Positions 7,413 through 17,473 of a stretch of DNA of 64,000 bases are shown here, piece by piece. The stretch's first letter is position 1, and every line of letters starts with the position of its first letter. This stretch comes from Flavobacterium antarcticum DSM 19726 (GTDB lineage Bacteria; Bacteroidota; Bacteroidia; Flavobacteriales; Flavobacteriaceae): the NCBI RefSeq assembly GCF_000419685.1, contig NZ_ATTM01000004.1:62001-126000 (forward strand), given 5' to 3'. A program made the position numbers and the translations under genes. The notes beneath the pieces are model-generated. The model was not told the origin of the DNA, did not search any database, and was given only the letters and a program-made list of their open reading frames with translations.

Positions 7413-8750
7413 CTATTTATCTAATTCTATTTGAAGTGCTTTTGCTTTTTCTTTCATCTCAAGTGCTTTGTAAACACTTAGTAAAACTTCTTTTGCATCT
7501 TTATTCTTCTTGTCTAAGCTTGTTGTTTTTTCTAAAAGTTGCACTACATCTTTCAAAATAGTTTCTCTCTGTGTTTTTAATACGTCGTACTTTTTGTTTT
7601 CAGCAGCTGATGTACCCAATTTATTCATTTGGTCTAAAACCAACTGAGCATCGTCAATGCGAATCGCCGCCAAGTTATAGTATGCATTTGCATATTCAGG
7701 TTTTAGCGCAATTGCTTTTGTATAATACGTTTCAGCATTTTTATTGTCTTTGTTCTGACCACTTACAACACCTAAGTTATAGTATAAATCAGCATTGTTA
7801 GGCTCTTTTTCCAAAACTTCTTTGATCAGTTTTGCATAAGTTGCCATGTCGTTCGTCTTCAAATAAATATCTGCTTCTGAAATAATCAATGAAGTATCGT
7901 CTGGATTGGCTTTTCTAGCATCCACAATGGCAGCTTTTGCTTGTTCCGTTTTACCTTCACTCGCTAAAATTAACGCAATGTTTTTGTAGATTTCGCCACG
8001 TTTAGAAGGTTCTTTTTCTTCAGTTGGTTTTTCGTGTGTTCCAAGTTTAACAGATTGGTCTCTATCTGCTTTACTACCAAAGTAATCCACATTATCATTT
8101 ACCTTATTAACAGCTAAATAATTCGTTCTTTCTCCAGAATAATCTAAGTCTTTTAAGATCTTGTAATGTTCCAATGCCGACTTATAATCGTTAGCATTCA
8201 CTGCATAACTTGCAGCATAATACAACTTTTCAGTATCTGTTGGGTCAAGCAGGTAAATTCCGTAAAGAACACTAGATGCATCACTAAAACGTTTTTGGTC
8301 TCCTAAACTTACCGCATAGGATAATAAAGTTGGTTTATATCTCGTTACTAATTCCTGAATTTTTTTAGTAAGAACTGACTTTCCTGATTTTTTTTCATAC
8401 ATCAAAACAGCATTCGTATTTTCAGCAAACTCAACAATTTTCGCAGGCGTGAAATATTTAAGTGCGTTTTGTGGATTTGACTGGTTTTCTGGTTTAGCCA
8501 TTGCTTCAGTCATTTCAATAAAAGGAACAGTGGAAGCGTAGAAGTTTAAATAAACAGTGTCTTCTTCATTTGAAGAGGAAACCAACGGAGTTGCTGTTGC
8601 AACCGCCGCTTTATAATTCATTACATCTTTCGTACTAATTTTATCTTTCTCGTAGATTTTCTTAAGCGTTTTAAACTCGTCTTTTTGGGCAAAAGCACCC
8701 ATTGAAATTAATAGAGCAGTCGCTAGTATACTATATTTTCTATTCATCAC
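7413..8750 (-). CDS. Exported TPR-repeat protein
   Basis: 445 aa with a signal peptide ending near residue 21 (LLISMGAFAQ-K). The mature protein consists of TPR-type helix pairs, clearest at about 260-365: AESGKTEQAKAAIVDARKAN-like, then ADLYYNLGVVSGQNKDNKNA and YYTKAIALKPEYANAYYNLA, which match the TPR consensus (alternating Y/L/A/G/P). The C-terminus has a conserved-looking LLEKTTSLDKKNKDAKEVL segment. It would act in the periplasm as a protein-protein scaffold; partners are unknown. It starts 29 bp after gyrA ends and is probably co-transcribed with it, an arrangement I believe is common in flavobacteria. Confidence 0.88.
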   Translation of the reverse strand: MMNRKYSILATALLISMGAFAQKDEFKTLKKIYEKDKISTKDVMNYKAAVATATPLVSSSNEEDTVYLNFYASTVPFIEMTEAMAKPENQSNPQNALKYFTPAKIVEFAENTNAVLMYEKKSGKSVLTKKIQELVTRYKPTLLSYAVSLGDQKRFSDASSVLYGIYLLDPTDTEKLYYAASYAVNANDYKSALEHYKILKDLDYSGERTNYLAVNKVNDNVDYFGSKADRDQSVKLGTHEKPTEEKEPSKRGEIYKNIALILASEGKTEQAKAAIVDARKANPDDTSLIISEADIYLKTNDMATYAKLIKEVLEKEPNNADLYYNLGVVSGQNKDNKNAETYYTKAIALKPEYANAYYNLAAIRIDDAQLVLDQMNKLGTSAAENKKYDVLKTQRETILKDVVQLLEKTTSLDKKNKDAKEVLLSVYKALEMKEKAKALQIELDK

Positions 8751-8779
8751 TTTAAAATTTAAGTTAGTTGTTTAAATTA

Positions 8780-11362
8780 TTATTCTTCCGTATCAGTATC
8801 AAGAGATTCGTCTGACGGTTCTGAATCTTCTGAGGTTGCACTATTTTCTCCGTCGGTTCCTTCAATTAATTCTTCATCTGTTTTAATTTCTTCTTCGTCG
8901 TCTTTCATTACTTTCGTAACAGCAGCAATTGAATCGTTTCCTTTGATGTTGATTAATTTCACACCTTGAGTGGCACGACCCATGACTCTTAAGTCTTCCA
9001 CTGCCATTCTGATCGTTAAACCTGACTTATTGATAATCATCAAATCATCGTTATCGTTTACCGCATTGATTGAGATTAAAGCTCCTGTTTTCTCTGTAAT
9101 ATTAAGGGTCTTAACTCCTTTACCACCTCGATTTGTAATTCTGTACACATCAACGCCGTCTTCTTCTACTAATTTTGTACGTTTTCCGTATCCTTTTTCA
9201 GTAACAACGAGAAGTTGCGTATCGTTTACATTGTCCTTATTAACAGAAACCATACCAATTACCTCGTCTTTGTCGTCTTGAAGCGTAATTCCACGAACAC
9301 CTGAAGCAGTTCTTCCCATTGGACGGGTTTTACTTTCCTCAAAACGAACCAATTTACCGGATTTCACTGCCACTAAAATTTGGCTTTCACCATCCGTTAA
9401 TTTAGCTTCTAATAATTCATCGTCTTCGCGAATAGTTATCGCAGCTACTCCATTTACTCGTGGACGAGAATACTGTTCTAACGAAGTCTTTTTCACTTGA
9501 CCTTGTTTGGTCACCATAATCACATAATGGCTGTTGATGTAATCCAAATCTTTTAAATCTTGCGTACAGATAAAAGCTTTCACTTTATCATCGCTTTCAA
9601 TATTGATCAAGTTTTGAATTGCACGTCCTTTACTTGTCTTACTTCCTTCCGGAATTTCGTAAACACGCATCCAGAAACATTTTCCTTTTTGCGTAAAGAA
9701 CATCATATATTGGTGATTAGTAGCCACAAACATGTGTTCCAAGAAATCTTGATCTCTTGTTCCTGCACTTTTCTGTCCTACTCCACCTCTATTTTGTGTT
9801 TTGTATTCGGTAAGATTTGTACGTTTAATATAACCAGCGTGCGAAATGGTAATAATTACATTCTCATCCGCAATTAAATCTTCAATACTTACATCTCCAC
9901 CTGCATATTCAATTTGAGAACGACGCTCGTCACCGTATTTATCACGGATTTCAATTAATTCTTCTTTGATTAATTCCGTACGTAAATTAACGTCTGCTAA
10001 TAAAGCTTTCAAATGCTCAATTAATTTCATCAATTCTTCGTATTCAGTTCTTAACTTGTCTTGTTCCAGACCTGTTAATTGACGCAAACGCATTTCTACA
10101 ATTGCTCTTGCTTGAATATCTGAAAGTTTAAATCTTTCAATTAATTTTTCACGTGCTTCTTCTGTGTTTTTCGAACCTCTGATTATCGCAATTACCTCAT
10201 CAATGTTATCCGAAGCAATAATCAAACCTTCTAAAATATGCGCTCTTTCTTCGGCTTTACGTAATTCAAATTGCGTTCTACGAACCACAACATCATGACG
10301 GTGTTCGATGAAATAGTGAATCATGTCTTTTACGTTCAACATTTGTGGACGCCCTTTCACAAGCGCGATATTGTTGACACTGAAAGAAGATTGTAATTGT
10401 GTATATTTATATAAGGTATTCAAAACCACGTTTGGCGTTGCATCACGTTTCAAAATATAAACGATACGCATTCCATTTCGATCCGATTCATCACGGATAT
10501 TTGCAATTCCTTCAATTTTCTTTTCGTTTACCAAATCAGCAGTACGTTTGATCATATCTGCTTTGTTCACTTGGTACGGAATTTCAGTAACGATTATGCA
10601 TTCGCGTCCGTCTACTTCTTCAAAACCAACTTTAGCACGCATAACAATACGTCCTCTTCCTGTCTTGAAAGCTTCACGAACACCGTCATAACCATATATT
10701 ACACCACCTGTTGGAAAATCGGGTGCTTTGATGTAGTTCATTAACTCATCAATTTCAATATCATTGTTATCCAGGTAAGCTAATGTTCCGTCAATAACTT
10801 CTGTAAGATTGTGAGGAGGCATATTTGTAGCCATACCAACAGCAATTCCTGTAGCTCCATTTATCAATAAAGTTGGAACACGCGTTGGCATAACAGTTGG
10901 CTCATACAACGTATCGTCAAAATTCAATTGAAAATCAACGGTTTCTTTTTCGATATCTGCCATGATTTCTTCCGAAATTTTACGCATTCTCGCTTCCGTA
11001 TAACGCATTGCTGCTGGACTATCGCCATCTACAGATCCAAAGTTACCTTGACCGTCTACCAATAAATAACGCAAACTCCATTCTTGTGCCATACGAACCA
11101 TCGCGTCGTACACAGATGTATCTCCGTGTGGGTGATACTTTCCTAATACTTCACCTACAATCCTTGCAGACTTCTTATGAGCTGATCTTGAAGTCACTCC
11201 TAAATCGTACATTCCATATAAAACTCTACGGTGTACAGGTTTCAAGCCATCTCTAACATCAGGAAGTGCTCTTGACACAATAACCGACATCGAATAATCG
11301 ATGTAAGCTGATTTCATTTCCTCTTCTATGTTTATTGGAATTAACTTTTCTCCGTCAGACAT
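8780..11362 (-). CDS. gyrA: DNA gyrase subunit A
   Basis: Breakage-reunion subunit of gyrase, which introduces negative supercoils with GyrB; 860 aa. The catalytic tyrosine is Y121 in [10 protein letters not shown]. The quinolone-resistance region is [14 protein letters not shown] with Thr82 and Asp86 (E. coli 83 and 87). The tower and coiled coil follow ([20 protein letters not shown]), then the C-terminal beta-pinwheel with repeated blades; the gyrase-specific GyrA-box is seen as [10 protein letters not shown] (about residue 520), which separates it from ParC. The last 45 residues are an acidic Glu/Asp/Ser tail. The ATG at 11362 gives the standard [15 protein letters not shown] start. gyrB is not in the window. 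Confidence 0.98.
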   Translation of the reverse strand: MSDGEKLIPINIEEEMKSAYIDYSMSVIVSRALPDVRDGLKPVHRRVLYGMYDLGVTSRSAHKKSARIVGEVLGKYHPHGDTSVYDAMVRMAQEWSLRYLLVDGQGNFGSVDGDSPAAMRYTEARMRKISEEIMADIEKETVDFQLNFDDTLYEPTVMPTRVPTLLINGATGIAVGMATNMPPHNLTEVIDGTLAYLDNNDIEIDELMNYIKAPDFPTGGVIYGYDGVREAFKTGRGRIVMRAKVGFEEVDGRECIIVTEIPYQVNKADMIKRTADLVNEKKIEGIANIRDESDRNGMRIVYILKRDATPNVVLNTLYKYTQLQSSFSVNNIALVKGRPQMLNVKDMIHYFIEHRHDVVVRRTQFELRKAEERAHILEGLIIASDNIDEVIAIIRGSKNTEEAREKLIERFKLSDIQARAIVEMRLRQLTGLEQDKLRTEYEELMKLIEHLKALLADVNLRTELIKEELIEIRDKYGDERRSQIEYAGGDVSIEDLIADENVIITISHAGYIKRTNLTEYKTQNRGGVGQKSAGTRDQDFLEHMFVATNHQYMMFFTQKGKCFWMRVYEIPEGSKTSKGRAIQNLINIESDDKVKAFICTQDLKDLDYINSHYVIMVTKQGQVKKTSLEQYSRPRVNGVAAITIREDDELLEAKLTDGESQILVAVKSGKLVRFEESKTRPMGRTASGVRGITLQDDKDEVIGMVSVNKDNVNDTQLLVVTEKGYGKRTKLVEEDGVDVYRITNRGGKGVKTLNITEKTGALISINAVNDNDDLMIINKSGLTIRMAVEDLRVMGRATQGVKLINIKGNDSIAAVTKVMKDDEEEIKTDEELIEGTDGENSATSEDSEPSDESLDTDTEE

Positions 11363-11722
11363 ATTATCTATTTATATTAAAAATTCGTTTACTCTAAAAA
11401 TCCCGCTAATATAACCTTTTTTAAGAATTTTTCAGGTATAAATGACATGGAAATTTCCCGAATTTATTAACAATTACTTGCTTTTAATTGGTTTTTACCT
11501 TGTTCGTTAAAATCTGCAAATAAAATACGCTTTCGCCTTTGAGTCGATGTGTTGAAATGAGTAAATTTTAATGGAATAGTTTGTAAAAGTTGAAGAATGA
11601 TCAAGTGTAGAACTTCGATTTGACGTTGCATTAGAGATAACTAGATTTAATATAATAGTATACGTCTTTTTAGTAAGTTCAAAAAGAAGCACAGTGAGAA
11701 CTTAAAGAATTATTGGTATAAA
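11363..11722. other. Spacer upstream of gyrA
   Basis: About 360 bp between gyrA and the terminator of the next gene. A TATATTAG element on the minus strand (about 11412-11419) is one change from the Bacteroidota -7 box and may be the gyrA promoter. A short open frame at 11507-11692 has low-complexity composition and no family resemblance; I do not call it. Nothing else is evident. Confidence 0.5.
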
Positions 11723-11749
11723 AAAAATCGCTGAATATCAGCGATTTTT
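11723..11749 (-). terminator. Intrinsic terminator of the first small membrane protein gene
   Basis: Perfect 12-bp stem AAAAATCGCTGA/TCAGCGATTTTT with a 3-nt loop; on the minus strand it ends in a U-run. It lies 29 bp after the stop of the gene at 11778-11948. Confidence 0.85.
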
Positions 11750-11777
11750 ATCTTCATAGCAATTTGCGTCGTATTTC

Positions 11778-11948
11778 TTACAATGGTCTTCTTCCTGAAA
11801 TCAATCTTAATAATACAATGATGATTGCGATTACTAATAAGATGTGAATCAATCCTCCTGTAGCGATTCCTGCTCCTAAAATGCCGAAGAATCCAAGAGC
11901 CCAAATGATTACTAAAATAACTGCGATTGTGTAAAGTAAATTTCCCAT
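11778..11948 (-). CDS. Small membrane protein, lmo0937-like (copy 1)
   Basis: 56 aa, below the usual size cut-off but convincing. It reads MGNLLYTIAVILVIIWALGF, then GILGAGIATGGLIHILLVIA and a second helix ending in LLRLISGRRPL. This is the two-helix hairpin of the lmo0937 family: helix about 4-28, a Gly-rich turn around GGLIH, helix about 35-50, and a basic C-terminus. A second gene at 12162-12320 encodes nearly the same protein and starts with the same 12 residues, and each has its own terminator. Function unknown; such proteins are often stress-induced in other bacteria. Confidence 0.85.
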   Translation of the reverse strand: MGNLLYTIAVILVIIWALGFFGILGAGIATGGLIHILLVIAIIIVLLRLISGRRPL

Positions 11949-12090
11949 AATGTTTGTTTTTGTTGGTTAATTATATATTAGTTTTTTTATTAATGCTAAA
12001 GTACTACCTACTATTCTAGATCAGATTACAAGATATGAATATTATGTTACACAATTATTATCAAACAGTTACTGGCACTATAATACGAAA

Positions 12091-12126
12091 AAAAACGGCC
12101 TCCCAAAAAAATTCAGAAGGCCGTTT
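12091..12126 (-). terminator. Intrinsic terminator of the second small membrane protein gene
   Basis: Stem AAACGGCCT/AGGCCGTTT around an A-rich loop, with an A-run on its left side that gives a U-tract on the minus strand. It follows the stop of the gene at 12162-12320 by 35 bp. Confidence 0.85.
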
Positions 12127-12161
12127 CACCAAAAACAATTTAAAACAAAAAACTTAATTTC

Positions 12162-12320
12162 TTATATAGGTTTTTTACCTTGAATTACTCGTAATATAAT
12201 CGCGATTACAGCGATTACAAGTAAAACGTGAATGATTCCGCTTGTTACAAATCCTCCTAAAAATCCGATTGCCCAAATGATAATCAGAATAACTGCAATT
12301 GTGTACAATAAATTTCCCAT
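12162..12320 (-). CDS. Small membrane protein, lmo0937-like (copy 2)
   Basis: 52 aa: MGNLLYTIAVILIIIWAIGF, a Gly-rich turn, SGIIHVLLVIAVIAIILRV and a basic end (IQGKKPI). Two membrane helices joined at the GIIH turn, as in copy 1, with about two-thirds identical residues by eye. The pair arose by tandem duplication. The separate terminators and a 213-bp gap that includes regulatory space suggest that they are transcribed as independent units and may respond to different signals. Function unknown. Confidence 0.85.
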   Translation of the reverse strand: MGNLLYTIAVILIIIWAIGFLGGFVTSGIIHVLLVIAVIAIILRVIQGKKPI

Positions 12321-12410
12321 AGCTTTTTTTTTATTGGTTAAATTATAATGTCAAAGATCCTCATTAATAACAGATTGTGCTTTATGAAATTATTTTGAAA
12401 TGTTATAAAA

Positions 12411-13328
12411 TTATTTTGTTTCAATTTCAAAAATCTCTTTTTGAATTTCTACGGCGTAATCGTTTGGTATAATTTTACGTCCGTAACGTAGCGAGTAAAC
12501 CTTTGTAAACTCAGCTCCGAAGTATAAAATAATAGCAGAGTAATACACCCAAACCAGTATTATAACCACTGAGCCTGCTGCACCATAAACACTCGCTACA
12601 GTTGAATTTCCTAAATAAAATCCAATTGCAAATTTTCCCAACATGAAAAAGAAAGAAGTAAAAGCAGCTCCTATAAAGGTGTCTTTCCAACTCATCGTTC
12701 CATCAGGTAATGTTTTAAATATTATAGAAAATAAAAGTGTCGTACTCGCAAAAAGGATTACGGTATTTAAAATATAAAATACATATACCGTCAAATCAGG
12801 GAAATAAATTACAAGTTGGTTGTTTAAAACATCCATAACCGTATTCACCGTTAAACTGACTAAAAGCAGAAAGCCAACTGCCGCAATCATTGAAAAGGAC
12901 ATCAATCGGTTTTTAATAAATTTTATTAATCCCTTATTTGGTTTCGCTTTCAAACCCCATATATAGTTGATCGAACTTTGAATTTCAGCAAAAACACCAG
13001 AAGCACCAATTAATAACATGATTCCGCCAAAAATTGCAGCGAACATATTACTGTCCGATAATTCGATGTTTTTAATGGTATCTTGGATTTGAATAGCAGC
13101 ATCGTTTCCTACCATTCCATTTATTTGTCCAAAAAACTGACCTCTAACTGCTTCTTTACCAAAGAATAACCCAGTTACTGATAAAATAATTATCGACAAA
13201 GGCGGTAAAGAAAATATGGTATAATAGGATAAGGATGCACTTAATTTTATAGCATTATCCTCTAAAAACGCATCAAAGGTTTCTTTTAGAAGTCCCCAAG
13301 AATTTTTAAAAAGCTCTTTCTTTTTCAT
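12411..13328 (-). CDS. YihY/virulence factor BrkB family membrane protein
   Basis: 305 aa integral membrane protein of the YihY/BrkB family (once wrongly called ribonuclease BN). The N-terminal amphipathic part FLEDNAIKLSASLSYYTIFS matches the family start, followed by about six hydrophobic helices (SLPPLSIIILSVTGLFF; MFAAIFGGIMLLIGASGVFA; MIAAVGFLLLVSLTVN; the segment around 175-200; FTSFFFMLGKFAIGFYLG; GSVVIILVWVYYSAIILYFG). The conserved YGAAGSVV and FGAEFTKVY motifs are present. Possible roles in the literature include transport or envelope maintenance; none is established. Stands between a hybrid kinase gene and the small membrane protein pair, all on the minus strand. Confidence 0.92.
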   Translation of the reverse strand: MKKKELFKNSWGLLKETFDAFLEDNAIKLSASLSYYTIFSLPPLSIIILSVTGLFFGKEAVRGQFFGQINGMVGNDAAIQIQDTIKNIELSDSNMFAAIFGGIMLLIGASGVFAEIQSSINYIWGLKAKPNKGLIKFIKNRLMSFSMIAAVGFLLLVSLTVNTVMDVLNNQLVIYFPDLTVYVFYILNTVILFASTTLLFSIIFKTLPDGTMSWKDTFIGAAFTSFFFMLGKFAIGFYLGNSTVASVYGAAGSVVIILVWVYYSAIILYFGAEFTKVYSLRYGRKIIPNDYAVEIQKEIFEIETK

Positions 13329-13420
13329 TTAAATTGTTTTGTAAACAAAGTTACTTTCTAAAAGAGAGCTCCACTTACAGATTTTACAGATATAGTTATA
13401 ATATTATAAATTTTACAGCG

Positions 13421-15601
13421 CTAACTAACCGATTTAGCAAACAACTTTTCGATTGTTTCAAACAAAATTTCTGGATTAAAAGGCTTAATAATGACATCCG
13501 AAATCCCATGTTCTTTCGCTTTTGCTTCCACTTCTCCACGTTCAAATGCGGTTAAAGCGATAATAGGAGTTTCAATGCCAAGTTCACGAATAATTTTAGA
13601 AGTTTCATAGCCGTCAAGAATTGGCATACTGATGTCCATTAATATTACATCAAAAACATTTGTTTTTAATAATTCAATAGCCTCATGTCCACTTTCCGCT
13701 ATTGTACATGGATAATTTTTGCGTTGAATAATCTTCTTTGTTACGATCTGATTGATCTTATTATCCTCCACTACCAAAATATGCAATTCTTTTTTCATTC
13801 GTTTTTCTTTTGGTGTACTGTTAATTTCTACCGGCTTCGTATCCAAATATTCAAATTCTATAGCGAATTTAAATGTAGTTCCTTTATTTTCTTCACTCTC
13901 TAAGGAAATGGTGCCGTTAAAAAGTTCGACTAACTTTTTAACGATTGGCAATCCCAATCCTGTTCCCAAGTAATCACCTTGCTTCCGTTCAATTTGAACA
14001 AATTTATCAAAAATTCGTTCCTGATCTTCACGCTTTATTCCCAATCCCGTATCGCTGATGGCAAACTCAACTGTGCACTTTTCACTTTTCTTTTCTAATA
14101 CCTTTACTTCAATACTAACTTTCCCGTTTTTGGTAAATTTTAAAGCATTGCTGATCAAATTTATTATAATCTGCGACAGTCTTAATTCATCTCCAACTAA
14201 TTGTTCAGGTAGCTCTTCATCAACACAAACGGAAAGCTGATTCCCATTTGTATTAGCCATAAAGGTCATCGAATTATTTATGATTGCCAATTCTTTCCGT
14301 AAATCAAAATGATTCTTCTTCAGAATAATCTTATTTTCTTCTACTTTATTGATATCTAACAAATCATTTACTAAAGCTAATAAATATTGTGCAGAAAAAT
14401 GCAGTGAATGCAAGTTTTCTTGGTTAACTAAATCTTTATTTTCTTCTAAAATTATATTTGACAGTCCTACAACTCCGTACAAAGGCGTTCGCAACTCATG
14501 ACTTACCGTTGAAATAAACTGCGATTTCAAAACAGAATGTTCTTCCGCAGTATTTTTCGCCGCTAATAATTCCTTATTTTTCAGAAACAAGGCACTATTA
14601 TTTTTCTTAACAAGTTTTTTATTCCTGTACAAACTATAAATCAAAACTAATAGAATAATCAGAATTACGCAAAAACCAATAATAAGGATGCGAGATTCTC
14701 TAATTTTTTGATTTTGCAGTTCATTTTTAATTTCGATTCTTTCAAATTGAAATCGATATTCATCTAATTCAATCTGAGTAGCTACTTTATCTATTGTGTC
14801 AAGTTTATCCTCTGAAGCCACATCTACCTCGAACGCTTTCGCCAGTTTGCTATATCTTTTGCCTTCTATTAGATTGCCGCTATTCAAATAATGATTAGCA
14901 AAATTTTGATAAACATCCTGCAACTGGTAAGGCGATTCAAAAGTTTTAGCAAAACCAATTGCCTTTAAAAAATTTTCTTCTGCCTTTTTATTTACTCCTT
15001 TTAAACTGTAATACTTGGCTAATAAATCATGATACGTAATCTTGGATTCTAGGTTTTCACTCTTTTCAATATAGGAACTCAACGGTTTTATGTACGCCAT
15101 TCCAGAATCAGGGTTTTCCAATTCAAAATACGCATTTGCAATATTTAAGCGTATGAAAGTGATTTGCAAACTGTCTTTGACCTTTTCAGCTAATTCCAAC
15201 GACTTATCATAAAATCGAATACTTTCCTTGATATCAATATTATTGTAATAATAAACGCCGCCAATATTTGAATTAAGCCACAACCGCAAGGTATCATTAT
15301 CAACCTTATTCGCGTAAGCCAATCCTTTAGTGTAAAAGTTTAAGGCGCGATCTGACTGCGAAAAATCACCGTAAATACTACCAATTAAATTATACGAAAG
15401 TGCGAGGTGATATTCATCGTTATTATTTAACGATAGGGAAAGCGCTTCTTTAGAAAGATTGAGTGCTTTTATATAGTTTTGTTTTTTGTAAAAAGAGGCT
15501 GCTTCATTTAAAAGTAATTCTGCTTTTGCCGAATCTTCCTTGTTTTGCGAATGACTAAAAATAGAAAAAATACCAATTATAAATAAAAATAAAATTCTCA
15601 C
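13421..15601 (-). CDS. Hybrid sensor histidine kinase/response regulator with TPR sensor
   Basis: 726 aa two-component hybrid. A signal peptide (1-18) is followed by a periplasmic array of five or so TPR repeats (about 25-255, e.g. ALSYNLIGSIYGDFSQSDRA, SNIGGVYYYNNIDIKESI), a coiled segment and one membrane helix (304-325). In the cytoplasm come HisKA with phospho-accepting His368 (FISTVSHELRTPLYG), HATPase with N-box LISNALKF and G-boxes DTGLGI and GTGLGLPIV, and a receiver domain (about 604-720) with phospho-Asp656 in VILMDISMPILDGYE and Lys705 (IIKPF). The C-terminal receiver has no output domain, so the phosphate must be passed on or used in autoregulation. Bacteroidota hybrid kinases with exported TPR sensors are common; the ligand is unknown. 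No cognate regulator is adjacent. Confidence 0.94.
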   Translation of the reverse strand: MRILFLFIIGIFSIFSHSQNKEDSAKAELLLNEAASFYKKQNYIKALNLSKEALSLSLNNNDEYHLALSYNLIGSIYGDFSQSDRALNFYTKGLAYANKVDNDTLRLWLNSNIGGVYYYNNIDIKESIRFYDKSLELAEKVKDSLQITFIRLNIANAYFELENPDSGMAYIKPLSSYIEKSENLESKITYHDLLAKYYSLKGVNKKAEENFLKAIGFAKTFESPYQLQDVYQNFANHYLNSGNLIEGKRYSKLAKAFEVDVASEDKLDTIDKVATQIELDEYRFQFERIEIKNELQNQKIRESRILIIGFCVILIILLVLIYSLYRNKKLVKKNNSALFLKNKELLAAKNTAEEHSVLKSQFISTVSHELRTPLYGVVGLSNIILEENKDLVNQENLHSLHFSAQYLLALVNDLLDINKVEENKIILKKNHFDLRKELAIINNSMTFMANTNGNQLSVCVDEELPEQLVGDELRLSQIIINLISNALKFTKNGKVSIEVKVLEKKSEKCTVEFAISDTGLGIKREDQERIFDKFVQIERKQGDYLGTGLGLPIVKKLVELFNGTISLESEENKGTTFKFAIEFEYLDTKPVEINSTPKEKRMKKELHILVVEDNKINQIVTKKIIQRKNYPCTIAESGHEAIELLKTNVFDVILMDISMPILDGYETSKIIRELGIETPIIALTAFERGEVEAKAKEHGISDVIIKPFNPEILFETIEKLFAKSVS

Positions 15602-15634
15602 GAAATAGATTTAAGGGGAGTGAAAAGTATAAAA

Positions 15635-15662
15635 AAAATCCCAATTTTGAGTTGGGATTTTG
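15635..15662 (-). terminator. Intrinsic terminator of ettA
   Basis: Stem AAAATCCCAA/TTGGGATTTT with a 7-nt loop and an A-run on the left giving a minus-strand U-tract, 9 bp beyond the ettA stop codon. It separates ettA from the hybrid kinase gene. Confidence 0.8.
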
Positions 15663-15670
15663 TAATTTAA

Positions 15671-17365
15671 TTAGTTACGAATTAACTTTCTATATTTTAT
15701 TCGTTTCGGTGTCAAGTCGCCACCTAATCGTTTCTTTTTATTCTCTTCATACTCACTAAAACTTCCTTCAAAGAAATACACTTCAGAATTTCCTTCAAAA
15801 GCTAAAATGTGTGTGCAAATACGATCTAAAAACCACCTGTCGTGCGAAATTACAACAGCACAACCAGCAAAATTTTCTAAACCTTCCTCTAAAGCTCGAA
15901 GTGTATTAATGTCCAAATCATTCGTAGGCTCATCCAATAAAAGTACGTTTCCTTCTTCTTTTAAAGTCATTGCCAAGTGCAAACGGTTTCGTTCTCCACC
16001 AGACAACATAGAAACTTTCTTGTTTTGGTCGCTTCCACCAAAGTTAAATCGGCTTAAATATGCACGTGAATTGACTTGACGACCACCCATCATAATTAAT
16101 TCTTGTCCGTCTGAAAAGTTTTCCCAAATTGATTTATTAGGATCAATATTCGTATGCGACTGATCTACATAAGCGATTTTTACAGTCTCACCTACATTAA
16201 ATGAACCCGAATCCGTTTCTTGTTCACCCATAATCATTTTGAAAATAGTAGATTTACCAGCACCATTGGGTCCGATAATTCCAACAATTCCCGCTTGAGG
16301 CAATGTGAAATTTAAATTGTCATATAATAATTTGTCACCAAATGCTTTTGCAACATTAGATGCTTCAATCACATTATTCCCTAAACGTGGTCCATTAGGA
16401 ATGTAAATTTCTAATTTCTCGTCCAGTTCTTTTTGGTCTTCGTTTAATAATTTATCGTAATTCTGCAAACGCGCTTTCTGTTTCGATTGTCTTCCTTTCG
16501 CTCCTTGACGAACCCAGTCCAACTCACGTTCCAACGTTTTTCTACGTTTAGAAGCTACTTTTTCTTCAGAAGCCATTCGCGTAGACTTTTGGTCCAACCA
16601 AGAAGAATAATTTCCTTTCCACGGAATACCTTCTCCTCTATCCAACTCTAAAATCCAACCTGCAACATTATCCAAGAAATACCTATCGTGCGTTACTGCA
16701 ATTACGGTTCCTGAATATTGAGCCAAGTGTTGTTCTAACCAAAGTACACTTTCTGCATCCAAGTGATTCGTAGGCTCATCTAGAAGTAAAACATCAGGTT
16801 GTTGCAATAATAATCTACACAATGCCACACGTCTTTTTTCTCCACCAGAAAGTACACTTATAGGTGTATCAGGGTCTGGCGTTCGTAAAGCATCCATTGC
16901 GATTTCAAGTTTGGTGTCAATTTCCCAAGCTCCTAACGCATCAATTTTATCTTGTAAAGCTGCTTGACGATCCATCAATTTGTCCATTTTATCTGGATCA
17001 GAATAGTTTTCTTCAAGACCAAATAAATCATTGATTTGATTGTACTCTTCCAAAACTGCCATCGTTTCTGCAGCTCCTTCACGAACAATTTCAATTACGG
17101 TTTTAGTTTCATCAAGTTTAGGTTCTTGTTCTAAATAGCCAACCGTATATCCAGGAGCGAACGTAATATCACCTTGGTAATTTTTATCTTCTCCAGCAAT
17201 GATTCTAAGTAAAGAAGATTTTCCCGAACCATTTAGACCTAAAATACCAATTTTAGCACCGTAGAAAAAACTTAAATAAATATTTTTAAGCACCTGTTTG
17301 TCGCTGCTTGAGTAGGTTTTACTCAATTTCTGCATCGAAAATATGACTTTTTTATCGTCTGACAT
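15671..17365 (-). CDS. ettA: Energy-dependent translational throttle protein EttA (ABC-F)
   Basis: ABC-F ATPase that binds the ribosomal E site and gates translation according to ATP/ADP; 564 aa. Two ABC domains without membrane segments: Walker A GLNGSGKSS (43-51), signature LSGGEKRR, Walker B DVLLLDEPTNHLD; then the linker with the basic stretch KGRQSKQKARLQNYDKLL (the P-site tRNA interaction motif), second Walker A GPNGAGKST and signature LSGGERNR, LLLDEPTNDLD. The EttA-specific arm (GAWEIDTKLEIAMDALR) is present. An exact -7 box, TATATTTG, lies at 17394-17401 on the minus strand, 30 bp before the ATG. Other ABC-F members are excluded by length and arm. Confidence 0.95.
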   Translation of the reverse strand: MSDDKKVIFSMQKLSKTYSSSDKQVLKNIYLSFFYGAKIGILGLNGSGKSSLLRIIAGEDKNYQGDITFAPGYTVGYLEQEPKLDETKTVIEIVREGAAETMAVLEEYNQINDLFGLEENYSDPDKMDKLMDRQAALQDKIDALGAWEIDTKLEIAMDALRTPDPDTPISVLSGGEKRRVALCRLLLQQPDVLLLDEPTNHLDAESVLWLEQHLAQYSGTVIAVTHDRYFLDNVAGWILELDRGEGIPWKGNYSSWLDQKSTRMASEEKVASKRRKTLERELDWVRQGAKGRQSKQKARLQNYDKLLNEDQKELDEKLEIYIPNGPRLGNNVIEASNVAKAFGDKLLYDNLNFTLPQAGIVGIIGPNGAGKSTIFKMIMGEQETDSGSFNVGETVKIAYVDQSHTNIDPNKSIWENFSDGQELIMMGGRQVNSRAYLSRFNFGGSDQNKKVSMLSGGERNRLHLAMTLKEEGNVLLLDEPTNDLDINTLRALEEGLENFAGCAVVISHDRWFLDRICTHILAFEGNSEVYFFEGSFSEYEENKKKRLGGDLTPKRIKYRKLIRN

Positions 17366-17473
17366 AACTGATTATTTTATTTTTAAATGACCACAAATAT
17401 AGCTAAAATAAGTGAGAATCTAGCGGCAAAATTGGTAGTAATTGTGGTTGTTGCTTCTTGGCTTTCGCCAAAT

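Noticed and set aside
11507..11692. Short minus-strand open frame upstream of gyrA
   Set aside because: Low-complexity Ser/Thr/Ile composition, no start context, no family resemblance; lies in a promoter spacer.
11710..11904. Minus-strand open frame rich in Arg/His over the first small membrane protein
   Set aside because: It reads a different frame across the terminator and the real 56-codon gene (11778-11948), whose paralogue at 12162-12320 proves the other frame.
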